Positions 22,113 through 32,842 of a DNA stretch of 64,000 nucleotides are shown here, piece by piece (position 1 is the first letter of the stretch; every line of letters begins with the position of its first letter). The notes beneath the pieces are model-generated. The model worked only from the letters and a program-made list of their open reading frames with translations, had not been told where the DNA came from and ran no database searches. Position numbers and translations under genes: made by a program. Source of the DNA: Allium sativum (taxonomy: Eukaryota; Streptophyta; Magnoliopsida; Asparagales; Amaryllidaceae); contig CM060910.1 in NCBI GenBank assembly GCA_030737875.1, positions 67,278,501 through 67,342,500 of the forward strand, read 5' to 3'.

Positions 22113-23156
22113 AACGGGTATGACCAATTTCCTGCAACTCTTTCCAGGCAGCTATTTACACCATACGATGGCATTTTCGACCATTCTAACTGTTCTAAAC
22201 AACCACAAAACGTTCCAAACAGTCATAGCAATATGTATAATCATCCATAAACACCAAAACAACAAATAATCATGTCAATATGGACCAGACATACCCAAAA
22301 CCCATGTTTTTCCCCTTAATCATGTTTAAGCACAACTAATGATAGGATTAGAGAAACTTATCCAAATTAACCCAAATTTCTAACAGAGCTGTAAAATAAT
22401 ATTTTAGAATTTTACAAATTTTTCCAGAATTAAATTACATATAATTTCGCTAATTACCACTAATCACCCCTAACTAGTCGTAATTAGTGAAAAACGATGA
22501 AAATCACTCACCTTAGCCACAAACAAACTATAGATATGAAATATTATCTATTTTGGGTCGAATTCTAATGCAACACAGCAACTCCAACTCTGATTTGGTG
22601 TTATTTCCCCTTAATTTGACGTACCTTAGTTTAATCTTCAATTAGAAAGCGATTAGGAGCGATTTGTGATGAAATTAGAAGGTGGAGGCCATGGCTAGGG
22701 TTAGAGAAATGTTTTAGGCCGCTGAAAAATGAAATAAAATTCGTTTCCTAACTGTTCTTAGCCTTCTCATAACCCTAATCTTGAAACAGGTTATGGGCCC
22801 TCTTGCTAATCACCCTAATTAGGCCCGGTTAAGCTGTTTTTCACCTTCTAAACCTTATTTCATTCATATCTCCCAAACGATGAGTCCGTTGGGCTAACGT
22901 GACCACTCTACGAAAAGGAAAACCATCATCCATATCTAATGGAAGTGGTTTCAGGTCAAAATTCTTTACCAATCAAAAGTTATGGACGAAACATGATCAG
23001 CTAGGGGCAAAACGGTCATTTAAAAATCGGCAAAAATCATGAATATGGGAAATGAACCCAATAGTCATCTCCCAAAGTTACATGGCTATATGACTTCGCA
23101 TGAGAAAGAAATAAATATTCTACGATCCCTTGATGCGTAGAATGCAGGTCGTTACA

Positions 23157-23854
23157 TATATGCTTCAAATTTAGTATGAAAAGAAAATTTATCGTTACAA
23201 AGTAAATTTAATTTAAAAATCATGACTGTAGCAAATGGTTGGTGCTTATTTATTATATACGATAGATTTTGTAGAAATCTATTTATTTTGCTTTACAAAT
23301 CATTATAAGAAGATGATATTAATTACTAGGTTGACAATTTATAGTAAATATTCATTGCCTATTTCATGTTTTTCTTTCCTTTTGCAATAGAAGAGAATTA
23401 ATTGCTGTGATTTATTATGCATTAGCATATAATGTACATATTATAATGAATTCTTCATTAAATGCAGATATTTAATAATTCTACGTACCGATTTGACATT
23501 GGATAAAAACTACCTTATATTTGGATTTTATATAGATTTGTTTCTTAGTTTATTACATCACAAGAATTATACATTGTCGTTATTGATAAAAATAAAAAAT
23601 AAAGATCATGCTAAATGTAATGGATACTCCTTTTTTGGAAATGAATGAAATTTCTGCACAAATCAAGCAAGCCGATTTCAAAATAGATACAAGTTGGTAT
23701 AAAAGTTGTTTACAAAAACAAATATTGCATTAATTTACAATTACTATTGACTTATCCCTATTATAAAGTCGGTTTTCCCACCGTTATTCGGTTATACTAG
23801 TAATCAATGATAATTGAAATAAGGTTATTGTCATCAAAACTCCATTCTCAACCA
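23157..23854 (-). mobile_element. Copia 3' LTR fragment and PPT
   Basis: Sense start TGGTTGAGAATGGAGTTTTG at 23854, preceded by PPT AAAAAGGGGGAGAT (23855-23868). Only the first 55 bp or so clearly match the 5' LTR start; the rest does not align by eye. The far end is lost to E at 23156. Confidence 0.6.
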
Positions 23855-24324
23855 ATCTCCCCCTTTTTGATGATGACAACCTTAGTGTAACACCCCGCAT
23901 TTTTAATGACAATTAGAAATTTCCATATATGTATATGTTGTATGCATAGACATATTTAAAGGAAAAATTAAATAATGAATATAATTGCATGTAATAAGTT
24001 CATGCAGTGAAATGAAGAAAAAGATTAATAAAGGAAATTACATGCAATATATGAAATGAGAAGGAATGCAATACAATGCAGTGGAAATTATATGCAAACA
24101 TTTAAAAAGAAATTAAAAGGAAAATTTGAAGAGCTTCCAGAATTTGGACACGAGATTGGCGTCATTGCGTTCGTAGCGATTTTCAGGTCAACTTAGACCT
24201 ATGGTTTGTAGAAAACCGATTTAAAATGAAAGAGATATCTTTAATTTAAATAATGTAACAAAACGTGAAAAAGGGGAATGAGAAAAAGGACAATATCTAG
24301 CATTGTCATAAGTCTTGTTAACAA

Positions 24325-24400
24325 AAGACTTAATAGCTTAATTGGTCAGAACATGCGACTTGTATACAAGAGGTTCTGAGCTCGATCCCTGTTAGCGCCA
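24325..24400 (+). other. tRNA-like sequence in B U3 (5' copy)
   Basis: 76 nt with A-box-like TAGCTTAATTGG (24334-24345), a central ACTTGTATACAAG, a T-arm-like CTCGATCCC and a terminal GCCA. No acceptor stem pairs, so it is not a working tRNA gene; more likely a relic that could retain Pol III box function. Repeated at 29181-29256. Confidence 0.5.
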
Positions 24401-24715
24401 TATTTTTGTTTTGAGGGAATAACATAAAAATGGCTTAGTGTGAAAGCAATTAAAAGGGTTAAAAAGGGGTTTAATTGAGAGAACGTTTCAAAAGAGGCAA
24501 AAATGTATATTAACTGGTTTGAAATTTGAAATTTGAAATTGTTCGTGTACAAAAGTTTAGCATACGTGTAAGAGTGGAATACATATGAACATAATTCAAA
24601 ATAGAACTTGCGCGCGAACAAGGAAGCAAACAAAGAAAGGATATTTGGAATTTGACTTATATGCGAATAAATAAATCAAATTTCAAATATATACACACAC
24701 ACGTAAGGGGGACGA

Positions 24716-24950
24716 CACCCACAAGGGGGTGTCGACACCTGTGTCGACACCCAAGCGGTGGTGTCGACACTTGTGTCGACACCCTAGCGGGGCTGTTGAC
24801 ATCCCTGCGCAACATACTGTACACGTGGCTTGTTTTTATTGGTGAGCGGCGCAACGTGGCCATTTCCTATTGGTCGGATGACGTGGTTAGTTCTGATGGA
24901 GTTTTAATTAAATCTAAAGGCCCATATCTTTCTACCACACCTATAAATAA
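24716..24950 (+). promoter_or_regulatory. LTR promoter of B (5' copy)
   Basis: Four GTGTCGACAC-type palindromes (24716-24790), G-box ACACGTGGC, ATTGG (CCAAT) boxes, GATGACGTGG, AAGGCCCA, TATA box CTATAAATAA (24941-24950), then a telobox in CCTAACCCTAAACC. A typical dense plant Pol II promoter layout. The same set is in the 3' copy. Confidence 0.65.
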
Positions 24951-25069
24951 ACCCCTAGACCTAACCCTAAACCTCATAACTTGGCCACTATGCTGGAGCT
25001 TTTCCATGGCTTCCTCTCTCTCTCTCTTCTCAAATCTATTCTGAAAATAAATATTAGTCTAGGAAAATT

Positions 25070-26888
25070 ATGAATCCATATCTAGAGGAGAGGATCAACG
25101 TTAATGAAAGATTAATCAAAGAAAAGTTACGAATCCAATTAAGAGTAAATCGTGGAATGATAGACCAGATTCAGGATTGGGAAAACAAATCAAGGTGAGT
25201 GGGTTTAAATTATCCCTTGTGAATAATAGTATGTTTATCGTTTAATCATTCCCCATGGATATTTATAATGAATGTATTAAAAAAGTTAATTGATGCGATG
25301 GATATTTGCGCTAAAATGAAAATTATGTTCAATCAATTGAGATGTACATTTATTTGAATGTTTAAGATGAATACTATTGTATAGATCCATTTTATGAACC
25401 TATAAATAAAGATAATTGAGACATTGGGTAAAAGATGCACTATTTGAGATGTACATATTATTAATTACATGTAGAAAGACATGCGACTCATATTGAGAGA
25501 TTTGGAGGCATAAATTATGATGGAGTTAATGGCATAACTATGGTGGAAATTATGCATATAAATTGAATTGGAATTATGAATGTGAATTAGAAATTATGCA
25601 TATAAATTGAATTGGAATTATGAATGTAAATTAGAAATTATGCATATAAATTGAATTGGAATTATGAATGTGAATTATAAATTATGCATATAAATTGAAT
25701 TGGAATTATGAATGTGAATTGGAAATTATTCATATAAATTATAGGCATAGCTTATTGGTAGAATTATGAGCATAAACTTGAATTTATGTTTTAAGACTTT
25801 AAATTGAAGGCGCAATTTGATATGAACATAAATAATGGAATAGAGATGAATATGCCTAAAACAGAACCGTGCCTAGGCACGAGGTTAGATTGCACTTGTG
25901 GTAGAAGTCTGCCCGGACCTGACCGGCATATCCAGCAACTACAGGTGGTGAATCTAATGTGAGAGGCCTAGTGCGTATAAATGAAACGGTACTAAGACAT
26001 GAGATTAAGTTGTATCAGTAGTGGAAGTCTGCCCGGACCCGACCGGCATATCCAGTGGCCACTAATGTTGAACCTAATGTGAGGGGTCTAAGCGCATTTA
26101 TGAAACAAGTAGTTGTGCTAAGACACGAGGTTATGTCAACTTGTGGTAGAAGACTGCCGGGACCCGCCCGGCAAGTCCAGCGTCCACAAGTGTAGACTTA
26201 ATGTGAGAGGTCTAGTACATATATACACACATATATGAAAATATGTAAAAGGCACGCACACACGATAGGCGTGCGGGTTAGGCATCGAATACGTTTGACG
26301 TTACGTACGTGGGAAAGTCTAGGTACACACATGTCTTCTCTAGGTGATGTATCGTAGACTAGAGGGCATTATTCGAGGATGACAGTCATTACGCTTACGT
26401 GTAGGATGAGGGACTGCGCATATTCTTTGTGATGATACGATGAAGACCATGCAAGTGGGGTACAATGGGGTGTACCTTAATTTTGGGGTAACTACATATA
26501 CTCTATATTAGGTTAATCTACTAGGGGGTAGATGGGTACGACGTGTGTAAGCGTGGGGCGCTGTTGACACAAATAACCTAATAAATAAGAAGTAATTGAA
26601 TTGTATATGTAGGATTATCTAGAAGTGTAATTTAAATTCATTCATACAGAACTTATGTCCTGACCCCTCCTCACAACATTCGCATGTTAGGTTCATGACA
26701 GAGATGATATAGCTTTGGATACCAGCTAGGCAGTATTATTAATACGGTAAGGCTATGATTTTTTACATTATATTTTATCTCTTCCGCTCTGAGATGTTTT
26801 TCTGAGCTCTGATATATTTTTATATCTCTGTCTTTTCTGCAGGATACCAGGGCAAACCAACTCAGGTTTTGGTAGATTGGAATTTTGA
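25070..26888 (+). CDS. Candidate spliced 56-aa microprotein in 5' LTR of B
   Basis: Hypothetical. Exon 1 (25070-25194) starts ATGAATCC and encodes 41 residues beginning MNPYLEERINVNERL, highly charged and helix-like, then ends at a strong donor CAAG-GTGAGT. Exon 2 (26843-26888) follows TTTTCTGCAG, completes an Arg codon and adds IPGQTNSGFGRLEF before TGA. Unspliced, the frame stops just past the donor. The 3' LTR keeps both exons, both splice sites and the frame: five differences, four synonymous and one Glu/Lys. Against it: short ORFs precede the ATG (near 24993 and 25006), and the neighbouring intron is equally well conserved. No family recognised; could be a captured host exon. Confidence 0.3.
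25550..25745 (+). repeat. 44-bp tandem repeat, about four copies
   Basis: Unit built of ATTATGCATATAAATTGAAT and TGGAATTATGAATGTGAATT. The 3' LTR has about one copy more (30416-30655), a difference that arose after insertion or during copying. Confidence 0.85.
25871..26214 (+). repeat. Three tandem LTR hairpins in B (5' LTR)
   Basis: First unit: TTAGATT (25885-25891) with AATCTAA (25951-25957), and CACTTGTGGT (25893-25902) with ACTACAGGTG (25938-25947), two G-U pairs. Second: TAGTGG/CCACTA. Third: ACTTGTGG/CCACAAGT. Loop core GCCCGGAC...CCGGCATATCCAG conserved. Confidence 0.85.
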
Positions 26889-26924
26889 AAAAAAAATTGG
26901 TTCGTTGGAACCTAGGTTGTTACA

Positions 26925-28741
26925 CTTGGTATCAAAGCTTAGGTTTAGGATTCTTATATAGATAGCGAGTGAACGTATTTGCATTTTCAAAAATATAAAT
27001 ATATTATATATAAACCTAGATCCATAAACGAGCCCTCTAAATGGAAAGAGTTGGGATATTAGTTTTGTACACTAAAAGAATGAATATGGAAATTTGGGAC
27101 CCTTAGGTAAGTTGGGTGGAAAGTGTGCAAAATGGTTTGTTTAAAAGGAGGATGTATCCCATATGTTAGTAACTGAAATATTAAGTATTTCAGATTAGTG
27201 GGTTTGGTAGTGAAACCTTATAAATTAGAGAAAGATTAAAAAGTGGAAAATGGACTAGGAATATATATAGTTGAGAGAATTAATTTTATGTGAGTGTCTA
27301 GGAAAACCTAGATGTGTTGGAGACCACTTTGAGTCCAACCCTTTTGTTAACTTTTAAGAACTTGAAAATGTAAAAGTTTTGACAAAATAGTTTGGGGTGT
27401 TTTCAAGTTTTATTCTTAAAAGTATTTTTGATGTCTAAGAAAAGTATGTAAAAGAACATATTTAGTGCACATTGGGTTTTAAAGTAAAATGGGGTATGTT
27501 TTTGAAAACAGTGATTTCTTGTTTTAAAAAGAATTCTCTCATGCAAAGGTGTACATTATAGAGCATGTATAGCTCATTAGTTTTCATATTATAATAATGA
27601 AAGGATTAAAAAGTAAAGCATACAAAATGTTGCATTTTGTAAGAAGTTTTGAAATCTTTATTCTTTTGACAATAAATTTTGATTATTGTTTTAAAAAGAA
27701 AATAAAAGTTTTAGCATTTTTAATTTTTGAAAAAAAAGTTTGAAGCTATGAAGTAAATAGTAAGGACTATCTTGGAATAATGAAAAAAATTCCCATAGAA
27801 TGCATAAGCATTGTAAAGCGCAGGATTGTTGCTTGAAAAAATATAGGCTAGTAATACACAACAAGGACTAGTAGAGACTGCTAGATAGTGAAGGGCAAGT
27901 AAGTGTTGAGAGTTTGTGGTTGGACTTTTCTTAAGTGAAATAGTCTTAAGATTTTTGGCCCTTAGTAGTAGCTATGTAGGATGTTGAAAGATGGAAAGGC
28001 TTATTTGAAAAGGATAAACTTAAATCATTGGATTAAGTAAAATAAGCTAAGAAAGGAAGAAAAATAGCCTAACTAAAAAGAAAACAATAGATTCATAAAA
28101 GCAACAAACATGACGGGAAAAGAAAATGAAAATCTTAAGAAAAGATAAACAAAAATGAAAATTTTCCAAGATAAGTTGAAAAAAAGAAAAAGAAAGTTTC
28201 TTATGTAGTTGTGCTTGGATAGAAAAATAGGAAATCTTTATAGAATAGTTACATAAAATTCAAGTACAATTGGAAAAGGTACATAAAAGAAAAACGGAAG
28301 AGGTAAAATTTTTCCGTCTTATACCTTTTTGTAACATAAGAAATCAAATTTAGAAAATTATATTTTCTAAATTTTGAAATTTAATGATGGTTGGTAGGGT
28401 TTTGGATGCACAAATTGAATGAACTACGCTCTTATTCAGTAAGAATGCTGGAAAATTTGGATGAAAAAGGTGTTTAAATTTTCAAAATATTGCATTCATA
28501 TAGAACTGCCAGTATATTTAGGATGTGAGCATCATATTTTAAAAGGATTTTTGAAAAATTTGCATACATATAGGAGGTACCGCTTAGGCATACATGTATT
28601 ATTGTGATGTATTGCACTATGCACATATGCACAATGGTTGCAAAAATTGGATGCACACATGATGAATGTATATTATGCGAGGGATTATTTGATTTTACCC
28701 TTACCAAATTTCGGGGACGAAATTTCTTAAGGGTGGGAGAA
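26925..28741 (+). mobile_element. Internal region of B: PBS, noncoding body, PPT
   Basis: PBS at 26925-26940 (CTTGGTATCAAAGCTT, near the initiator tRNA-Met complement). The 1.8-kb body is A-rich with no gag, zinc knuckle or pol motif and no long frame. It ends with TTTCGGGGACGAAATTTC and PPT AAGGGTGGGAGAA next to the 3' LTR. Confidence 0.8.
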
Positions 28742-29180
28742 TGTAACACCCCGCATTTTTAATGACAATTAAAAATATGCATATATGAATATATTGTATG
28801 CATAGACATATTTAAAGAAAACACTAAATAATGAATATAATTTCATGTAATAAGTTCATGCGGTGAAATGAAGAAAAAGATTAATAAAAGAAATTACATG
28901 CAATATATGAAATGAGAAGGAATGCAATACAATATATTGGAAATCACTTGCGAACATTTAAAAAGAAATTAAAAGGAAAATTTGAAGAGCTTCCAGAGTT
29001 TGGTCACGAGATTGATATCATTGCGTTTGTGGCGATTTTCTGGTCAACTTAGACCTATGGTTTGTAGAAAACCGATTTAAAATGAAAGAGATATCTTTAA
29101 TTCAAATAATGTAACAAAACGTGAAAAAGAGGAATGAGAAAAAGGATAATATCTCGCATTGTCATAAATCTTGTTAACAA

Positions 29181-29256
29181 AAGACTTAGTAGCTCAGTTG
29201 ATTAGAACATGTGACTTGTATACAAGAGGTTCTGTGTTCGATCCTCGCCAGCGCCA
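29181..29256 (+). other. tRNA-like sequence in B U3 (3' copy)
   Basis: Better preserved than the 5' copy: A-box-like TAGCTCAGTTGA and B-box GTTCGATCC (29236-29244), ending GCGCCA. Differences between the two copies fall inside the boxes, so a combined ancestor would have had both boxes intact. Confidence 0.5.
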
Positions 29257-29593
29257 TATTTATGTTTTGAGAGAATAGCTTAGAAGTGGCTTAGTGTGAA
29301 AGCAGTTAAAAAGTGGTTTAGTATGAAAAGGATTAAAAAGGGGTTTAATTGAGAGAATGTTTCAAAGGAGGAGAAAAAATATATATTAATTGGTTTGAAA
29401 TTTGAAATTGTTCGCGTACAAAAGTTTAGCATACGCACAAGAGTGGAATACATATGAACATAATTCAAAATAGATGTTGTGCGCGAATAAGGAAGCAAAC
29501 AAAGAAAAGATATTTGGAATTTGATTTATATGCGAATAAATAAATCAAATTTCAAATATATATATATATACACACACGTAAGGGGGATGACAC

Positions 29594-29822
29594 CCACAAG
29601 GGAGTGCCGACACCTGTGTCGACGCCCAAGCGGTGGTGTCGACACTGTCGACACCCAAGCGGGGATATTGATACCCTTGCGCGTCATATTGTACACGTGG
29701 CTTGTTTTTATTGGTAAGCGCTGCAACGTGGCCATTTCCTATTGGTCGGATGGCGTGGTTAGTTCTGATGGAGTTTTAATTAAATCTAAAGGCCCATAGC
29801 TTTCTACCACACCTATAAATAA
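29594..29822 (+). promoter_or_regulatory. LTR promoter of B (3' copy)
   Basis: Three GTCGAC palindromes in 29614-29655, GTACACGTGG, ATTGG boxes, AAGGCCCA and TATA box CTATAAATAA (29813-29822), matching the 5' copy. Confidence 0.6.
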
Positions 29823-29939
29823 ACACCTAGACCTAACCCTAAACCTCATAACTTGGCGGCTACGTTGGAGCTTTGCCATGGCTTCCTCTCTCTCTCTTCT
29901 CAAATATATTCTGAAACTAAATATTAGTTTAGGAAAATT

Positions 29940-31822
29940 ATGAATCCATATCTGGAGGAGAGAATCAACGTTAATGAAAGATTAATCAAAGAAAAGTTAC
30001 GAATCCAATTAAGAGTAAATCGTGGAATGATAGACCAGATTCAGGATTGGGAAAACAAATCAAGGTGAGTGGGTTTAAATTATCCCTTGTGAATAATAGT
30101 ATGTTTATCGTTTAATCATTCCCCATGGATATTTATAATGAATGTATTAAAAAAGTTAATTGATGCGATGGATATTTGCGCTAAAATGAAAATTATGTTC
30201 AATCAATTGAGATGTACATTTATTTGAATGTTTAAGATGAATACTATTGTATAGATCCATTTTATGAACCTATAAATAAAGATAATTGAGACATTGGGTA
30301 AAAGATGCACTATTTGAGATGTACATATTATTAATTACATGTAGAAAGACAAGCGACTCATATTGAGAGATTTGGAGGCATGAATTGTGATGGGGTTAAT
30401 GGCATAACTATGGTGGAAATTATGCATATAAATTGAATCGGAATTATGAATGTGAATTAGAAATTATGCATATAAATTGAATTGGAATTATGAATGTAAA
30501 TTAGAAATTATGCATATAAATTGAATTGGAATTATGAATGTGAATTATAAATTATGCATATAAATTGAATTGGAATTATGAATGTGAATTGGAAATTATG
30601 CATATAAATTGAATTGGAATTATGAGCATGAATTGGAAATTATGCATATAAATTGTAGGCGTAACTTATTGGTAGAATTATAAACATAAACTTGAATTGG
30701 GGAATACACATGTATTATGTTTTAAGACTTTAAATTGAAGGCGCAATTTGATATGAACATAAATAATGGAATAGAGATGAATATGCTTAAAACTGAACCG
30801 CACCTAGGCACGAGGTTAGATTGCACTTGTGGTAGAAGCCTGCCCGGAACCGACCGACATATCCAGCAACCACAAGTGGTGAATCTAATGTGAGAGGCCT
30901 AGTGCGTATATATGAAACAGTACTAAGACACGAGGTTAGGTTGCATTAGTGGTGGAAGTCTGCCCAGACCCGACCGACATATCCAGCGGCCACTAATGTT
31001 GAACCTAATGTGAGGGGTCTAAGTGCATAAATGAAACAAGTAGTTTTGCTAAGACACGAGGTTAAGTCAACTTGTGGTAGAAGACTGCTCGGACCCGCCT
31101 GGAAAATCCAGCATCCACAAGTGTGGAATTAATATGAGAGGTCTAGTACATATATATACACTTATATGAAAATATGTAAAAGGCACGCACACACGATAGG
31201 TGTGCGGGTTAGGCATCGAATACATTTGACGACACGTACGTGGGTAAGTCTAGGTACACAAATGTCTGTTCTGGGTGGTGTATCGTAGACTAGAGGGCAT
31301 TATTCGAGGATGGCAATCATTATGCTTACGTATAAGATGAGGGACTGCTATATTCTTTGCGATGATACGGTGAAGACTGTGCGAGTGAGGTACCATGGGG
31401 TGTACCTTAATTTGGGGGTAACTACATATACACTATATTAGGTTAATCTACTAGGGGGTAGATGGGTATGACGTGTGTAAGCGTGGAGCACTGTTGACAA
31501 AAATAACCTAATAAATAAGAAGAAGTAATTTAACGGTATATGTAGGATTGTCTAGAAGTGTAATTTACATTCATTCACACAGAACTTATGTTCTGACCCC
31601 GTCCTCACAACATTCACAGGTTAGGTTCATGACAGAGATGATATAGCTTTGGATACTGGCTAGGCAGTATTATTAATACGATAAGGCTATAATTGTTTAC
31701 ATTATATCTTATCTCTTCCACTGTGAGATGTTTTTCCGAGCTCTGATATATTTTTATATCTCTGTCTTTTCTGCAGGATACCAGGACAAACCAACTCGGG
31801 TTTTGGTAGATTGAAATTTTGA
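29940..31822 (+). CDS. Candidate spliced 56-aa microprotein in 3' LTR of B
   Basis: Twin of 25070-26888. Exon 1 is 29940-30064, donor CAAG-GTGAGT; exon 2 is 31777-31822 after TTTTCTGCAG. Differences from the 5' copy: Leu CTG for CTA, Arg AGA for AGG, Gly GGA for GGG, Ser TCG for TCA, and Lys for Glu near the C-terminus. Whether it is ever translated is unknown. Confidence 0.25.
30416..30655 (+). repeat. 44-bp tandem repeat, about five copies
   Basis: Same unit as 25550-25745 with one extra copy. Confidence 0.85.
30801..31145 (+). repeat. Three tandem LTR hairpins in B (3' LTR)
   Basis: First unit pairs perfectly: TTAGATT (30816-30822) with AATCTAA (30882-30888), CACTTGTGGT (30824-30833) with ACCACAAGTG (30869-30878). 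The 5' LTR twin differs at two stem positions, both still pairable as G-U. Confidence 0.85.
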
Positions 31823-31906
31823 AAAAAAAACTTGGTCCGTCAGAACCTGGGTTGTTACACTTAGTTTATAAAATATAATACATGTATACCTGTTTGTTGA
31901 TGTTCC

Positions 31907-32118
31907 TATTATACACCCCTATCTATAAGTTTCCTATATACTATTCCTATATTTTATAATTTCTCCCCATTTAGCATTATCAAATAGAAATTTAAGGATA
32001 CTCCCCCTCAGTTATACAACCATAGAACCTAAGTAATATTCCTAAAGATACTCCCCTAAATTTTATAATTCTCTGAATTGAACATAAGTAACTATCCCTA
32101 CAAAAAATACTCCCCTTA
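31907..32118 (-). other. Cluster of polypurine tracts before copia 3' LTR
   Basis: Minus-strand GGGGAGTA-type tracts at 31999-32010, 32049-32058 and 32108-32118, plus ATGGGGAGAA (31961-31970). With the final AAAAAGGGGGAGAT at 23855-23868 they form the repeated PPT arrangement reported for Sireviruses. B has inserted between the cluster and the final tract. Confidence 0.65.
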
Positions 32119-32425
32119 ATTTGATATTTATACATGTTTTAGAAGGTTATAACTATATTAACCATAAATGACAATTTTATTAAACAATCACGTGTACATG
32201 GATTTATAAATATACGAAATAACACAAGAACGTAATAAAACGAAATCTAGAGAATCCTTAGACACTTAATTATTTGACATTGGGAGATTTGTGAATTGGA
32301 CAATTTGGATAATGGAGAAAGAATTCTCCATTCTTTTCAATCAAATTTCCATTTTCGTCAAATAGAACTTCTCCTACGCACTCAACGTTATCATCTTCCT
32401 CCGTAATGGTTGGTTGAGTCTCTTG

Positions 32426-32774
32426 TTATTCTTTTTCCTCCATCATTTCTTCTTCCTCTTCTGGTTCTTCTTCAAGTTCTTCTTCTGGTTCATCCTCTTC
32501 TTCCACTGGTTGATTATCATCATTGATGATAATCGGATTAGTCTTATTATCCATTATAAACTTTAAGAGACTTCTAATTACTTTTCCTTGCCTGTTTTGC
32601 TCTTGACTTAGTCTAATTTGAAGTACTTGCATCTTAGCCACCATTTGCAGTAAATACTCCATTTTTTCTTCAAGTTTGATCACTCTAGAAAGCGTAGATC
32701 TTTGAAATGGACCCTCAGATGGTCCAACGTTAGAATCGGAGTTTTTTTTGAGTATTTGGATTAGTGGAAGCCAT
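32426..32774 (-). pseudogene. Copia accessory ORF, acidic coiled-coil protein, frameshifted
   Basis: Starts ATG at 32774 (MASTNPNTQKK...); an extra or lost A in a run near 32743 shifts the frame, after which an 85-codon frame (32683-32426, beginning MIKLEEKMEYLLQMVAKMQV) is open. Without the shift the protein would be about 115 residues. The middle shows heptad-like spacing of L, M, I and V, suggesting a coiled coil; the C-terminus is nearly all Glu with some Asp, Pro and Met. It lies after RNase H and before the PPTs, where Sireviruses may carry an extra ORF. Not a membrane protein, so not env-like. Function unknown. Confidence 0.5.
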
Positions 32775-32842
32775 TGTAATTTTTAATTTAGAGTTTTTAT
32801 AGAAAAGAAGAATGAAAATGAAAAAGAAAAGTTGAATTAAAG

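Larger units (their letters stand above)
19330..23156 (-). mobile_element. Element E: gag and 5' LTR of a Ty3 element
   Basis: Minus strand: 5' LTR 20601-23156, PBS, gag 20402 to 19356. The element is interrupted at 19330 by LTR F, and its pol and 3' LTR must lie left of the window. Bases after 23156 belong to the copia LTR, so E inserted into copia. Confidence 0.8.
20601..23156 (-). mobile_element. 5' LTR of element E, 2.56 kb
   Basis: Bounded by TGTGACCACC (20601) and GGTCGTTACA (23156). Its sense start, TGTAACGACCTGCATTC, recurs in fragment M at 39315. A splice donor CTAAG-GTGAGT (22505-22515, minus strand) is shared with M. Contains a (TA)n tract and two tandem repeats. No gene: the ORFs at 21319-22083 lie within the repeats. 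Confidence 0.85.
23886..26924 (+). mobile_element. 5' LTR of B
   Basis: 3.04 kb. In order: U3 with a tRNA-like stretch, GTCGAC cluster and promoter, leader exon with a short ORF, donor (25194/25195), AT-rich intron-like part with a 44-bp tandem repeat and three hairpins, acceptor (26842/26843). Confidence 0.9.
23886..31859 (+). mobile_element. Element B: complete non-autonomous LTR retrotransposon
   Basis: LTRs 23886-26924 and 28742-31859, both TGTAACACCCCGC...GTTGTTACA, flanked by TSD CTTAG (23881-23885 and 31860-31864). Internal part is 1.8 kb with PBS and PPT but no gag or pol. Ends, PBS and GGGGACGAAA motif match chromovirus Q, which suggests cross-mobilisation by that type of element. 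LTR divergence is uneven: clear in U3, nearly nil over about 450 bp of the leader. Confidence 0.9.
28742..31859 (+). mobile_element. 3' LTR of B
   Basis: 3.12 kb, same order of parts as the 5' LTR. Near-identity with the 5' LTR over about 29925-30360, lower elsewhere. Confidence 0.9.

Noticed and set aside
24325..24400. Functional tRNA gene
   Set aside because: Acceptor and T stems do not pair and box A or B is damaged in each copy.
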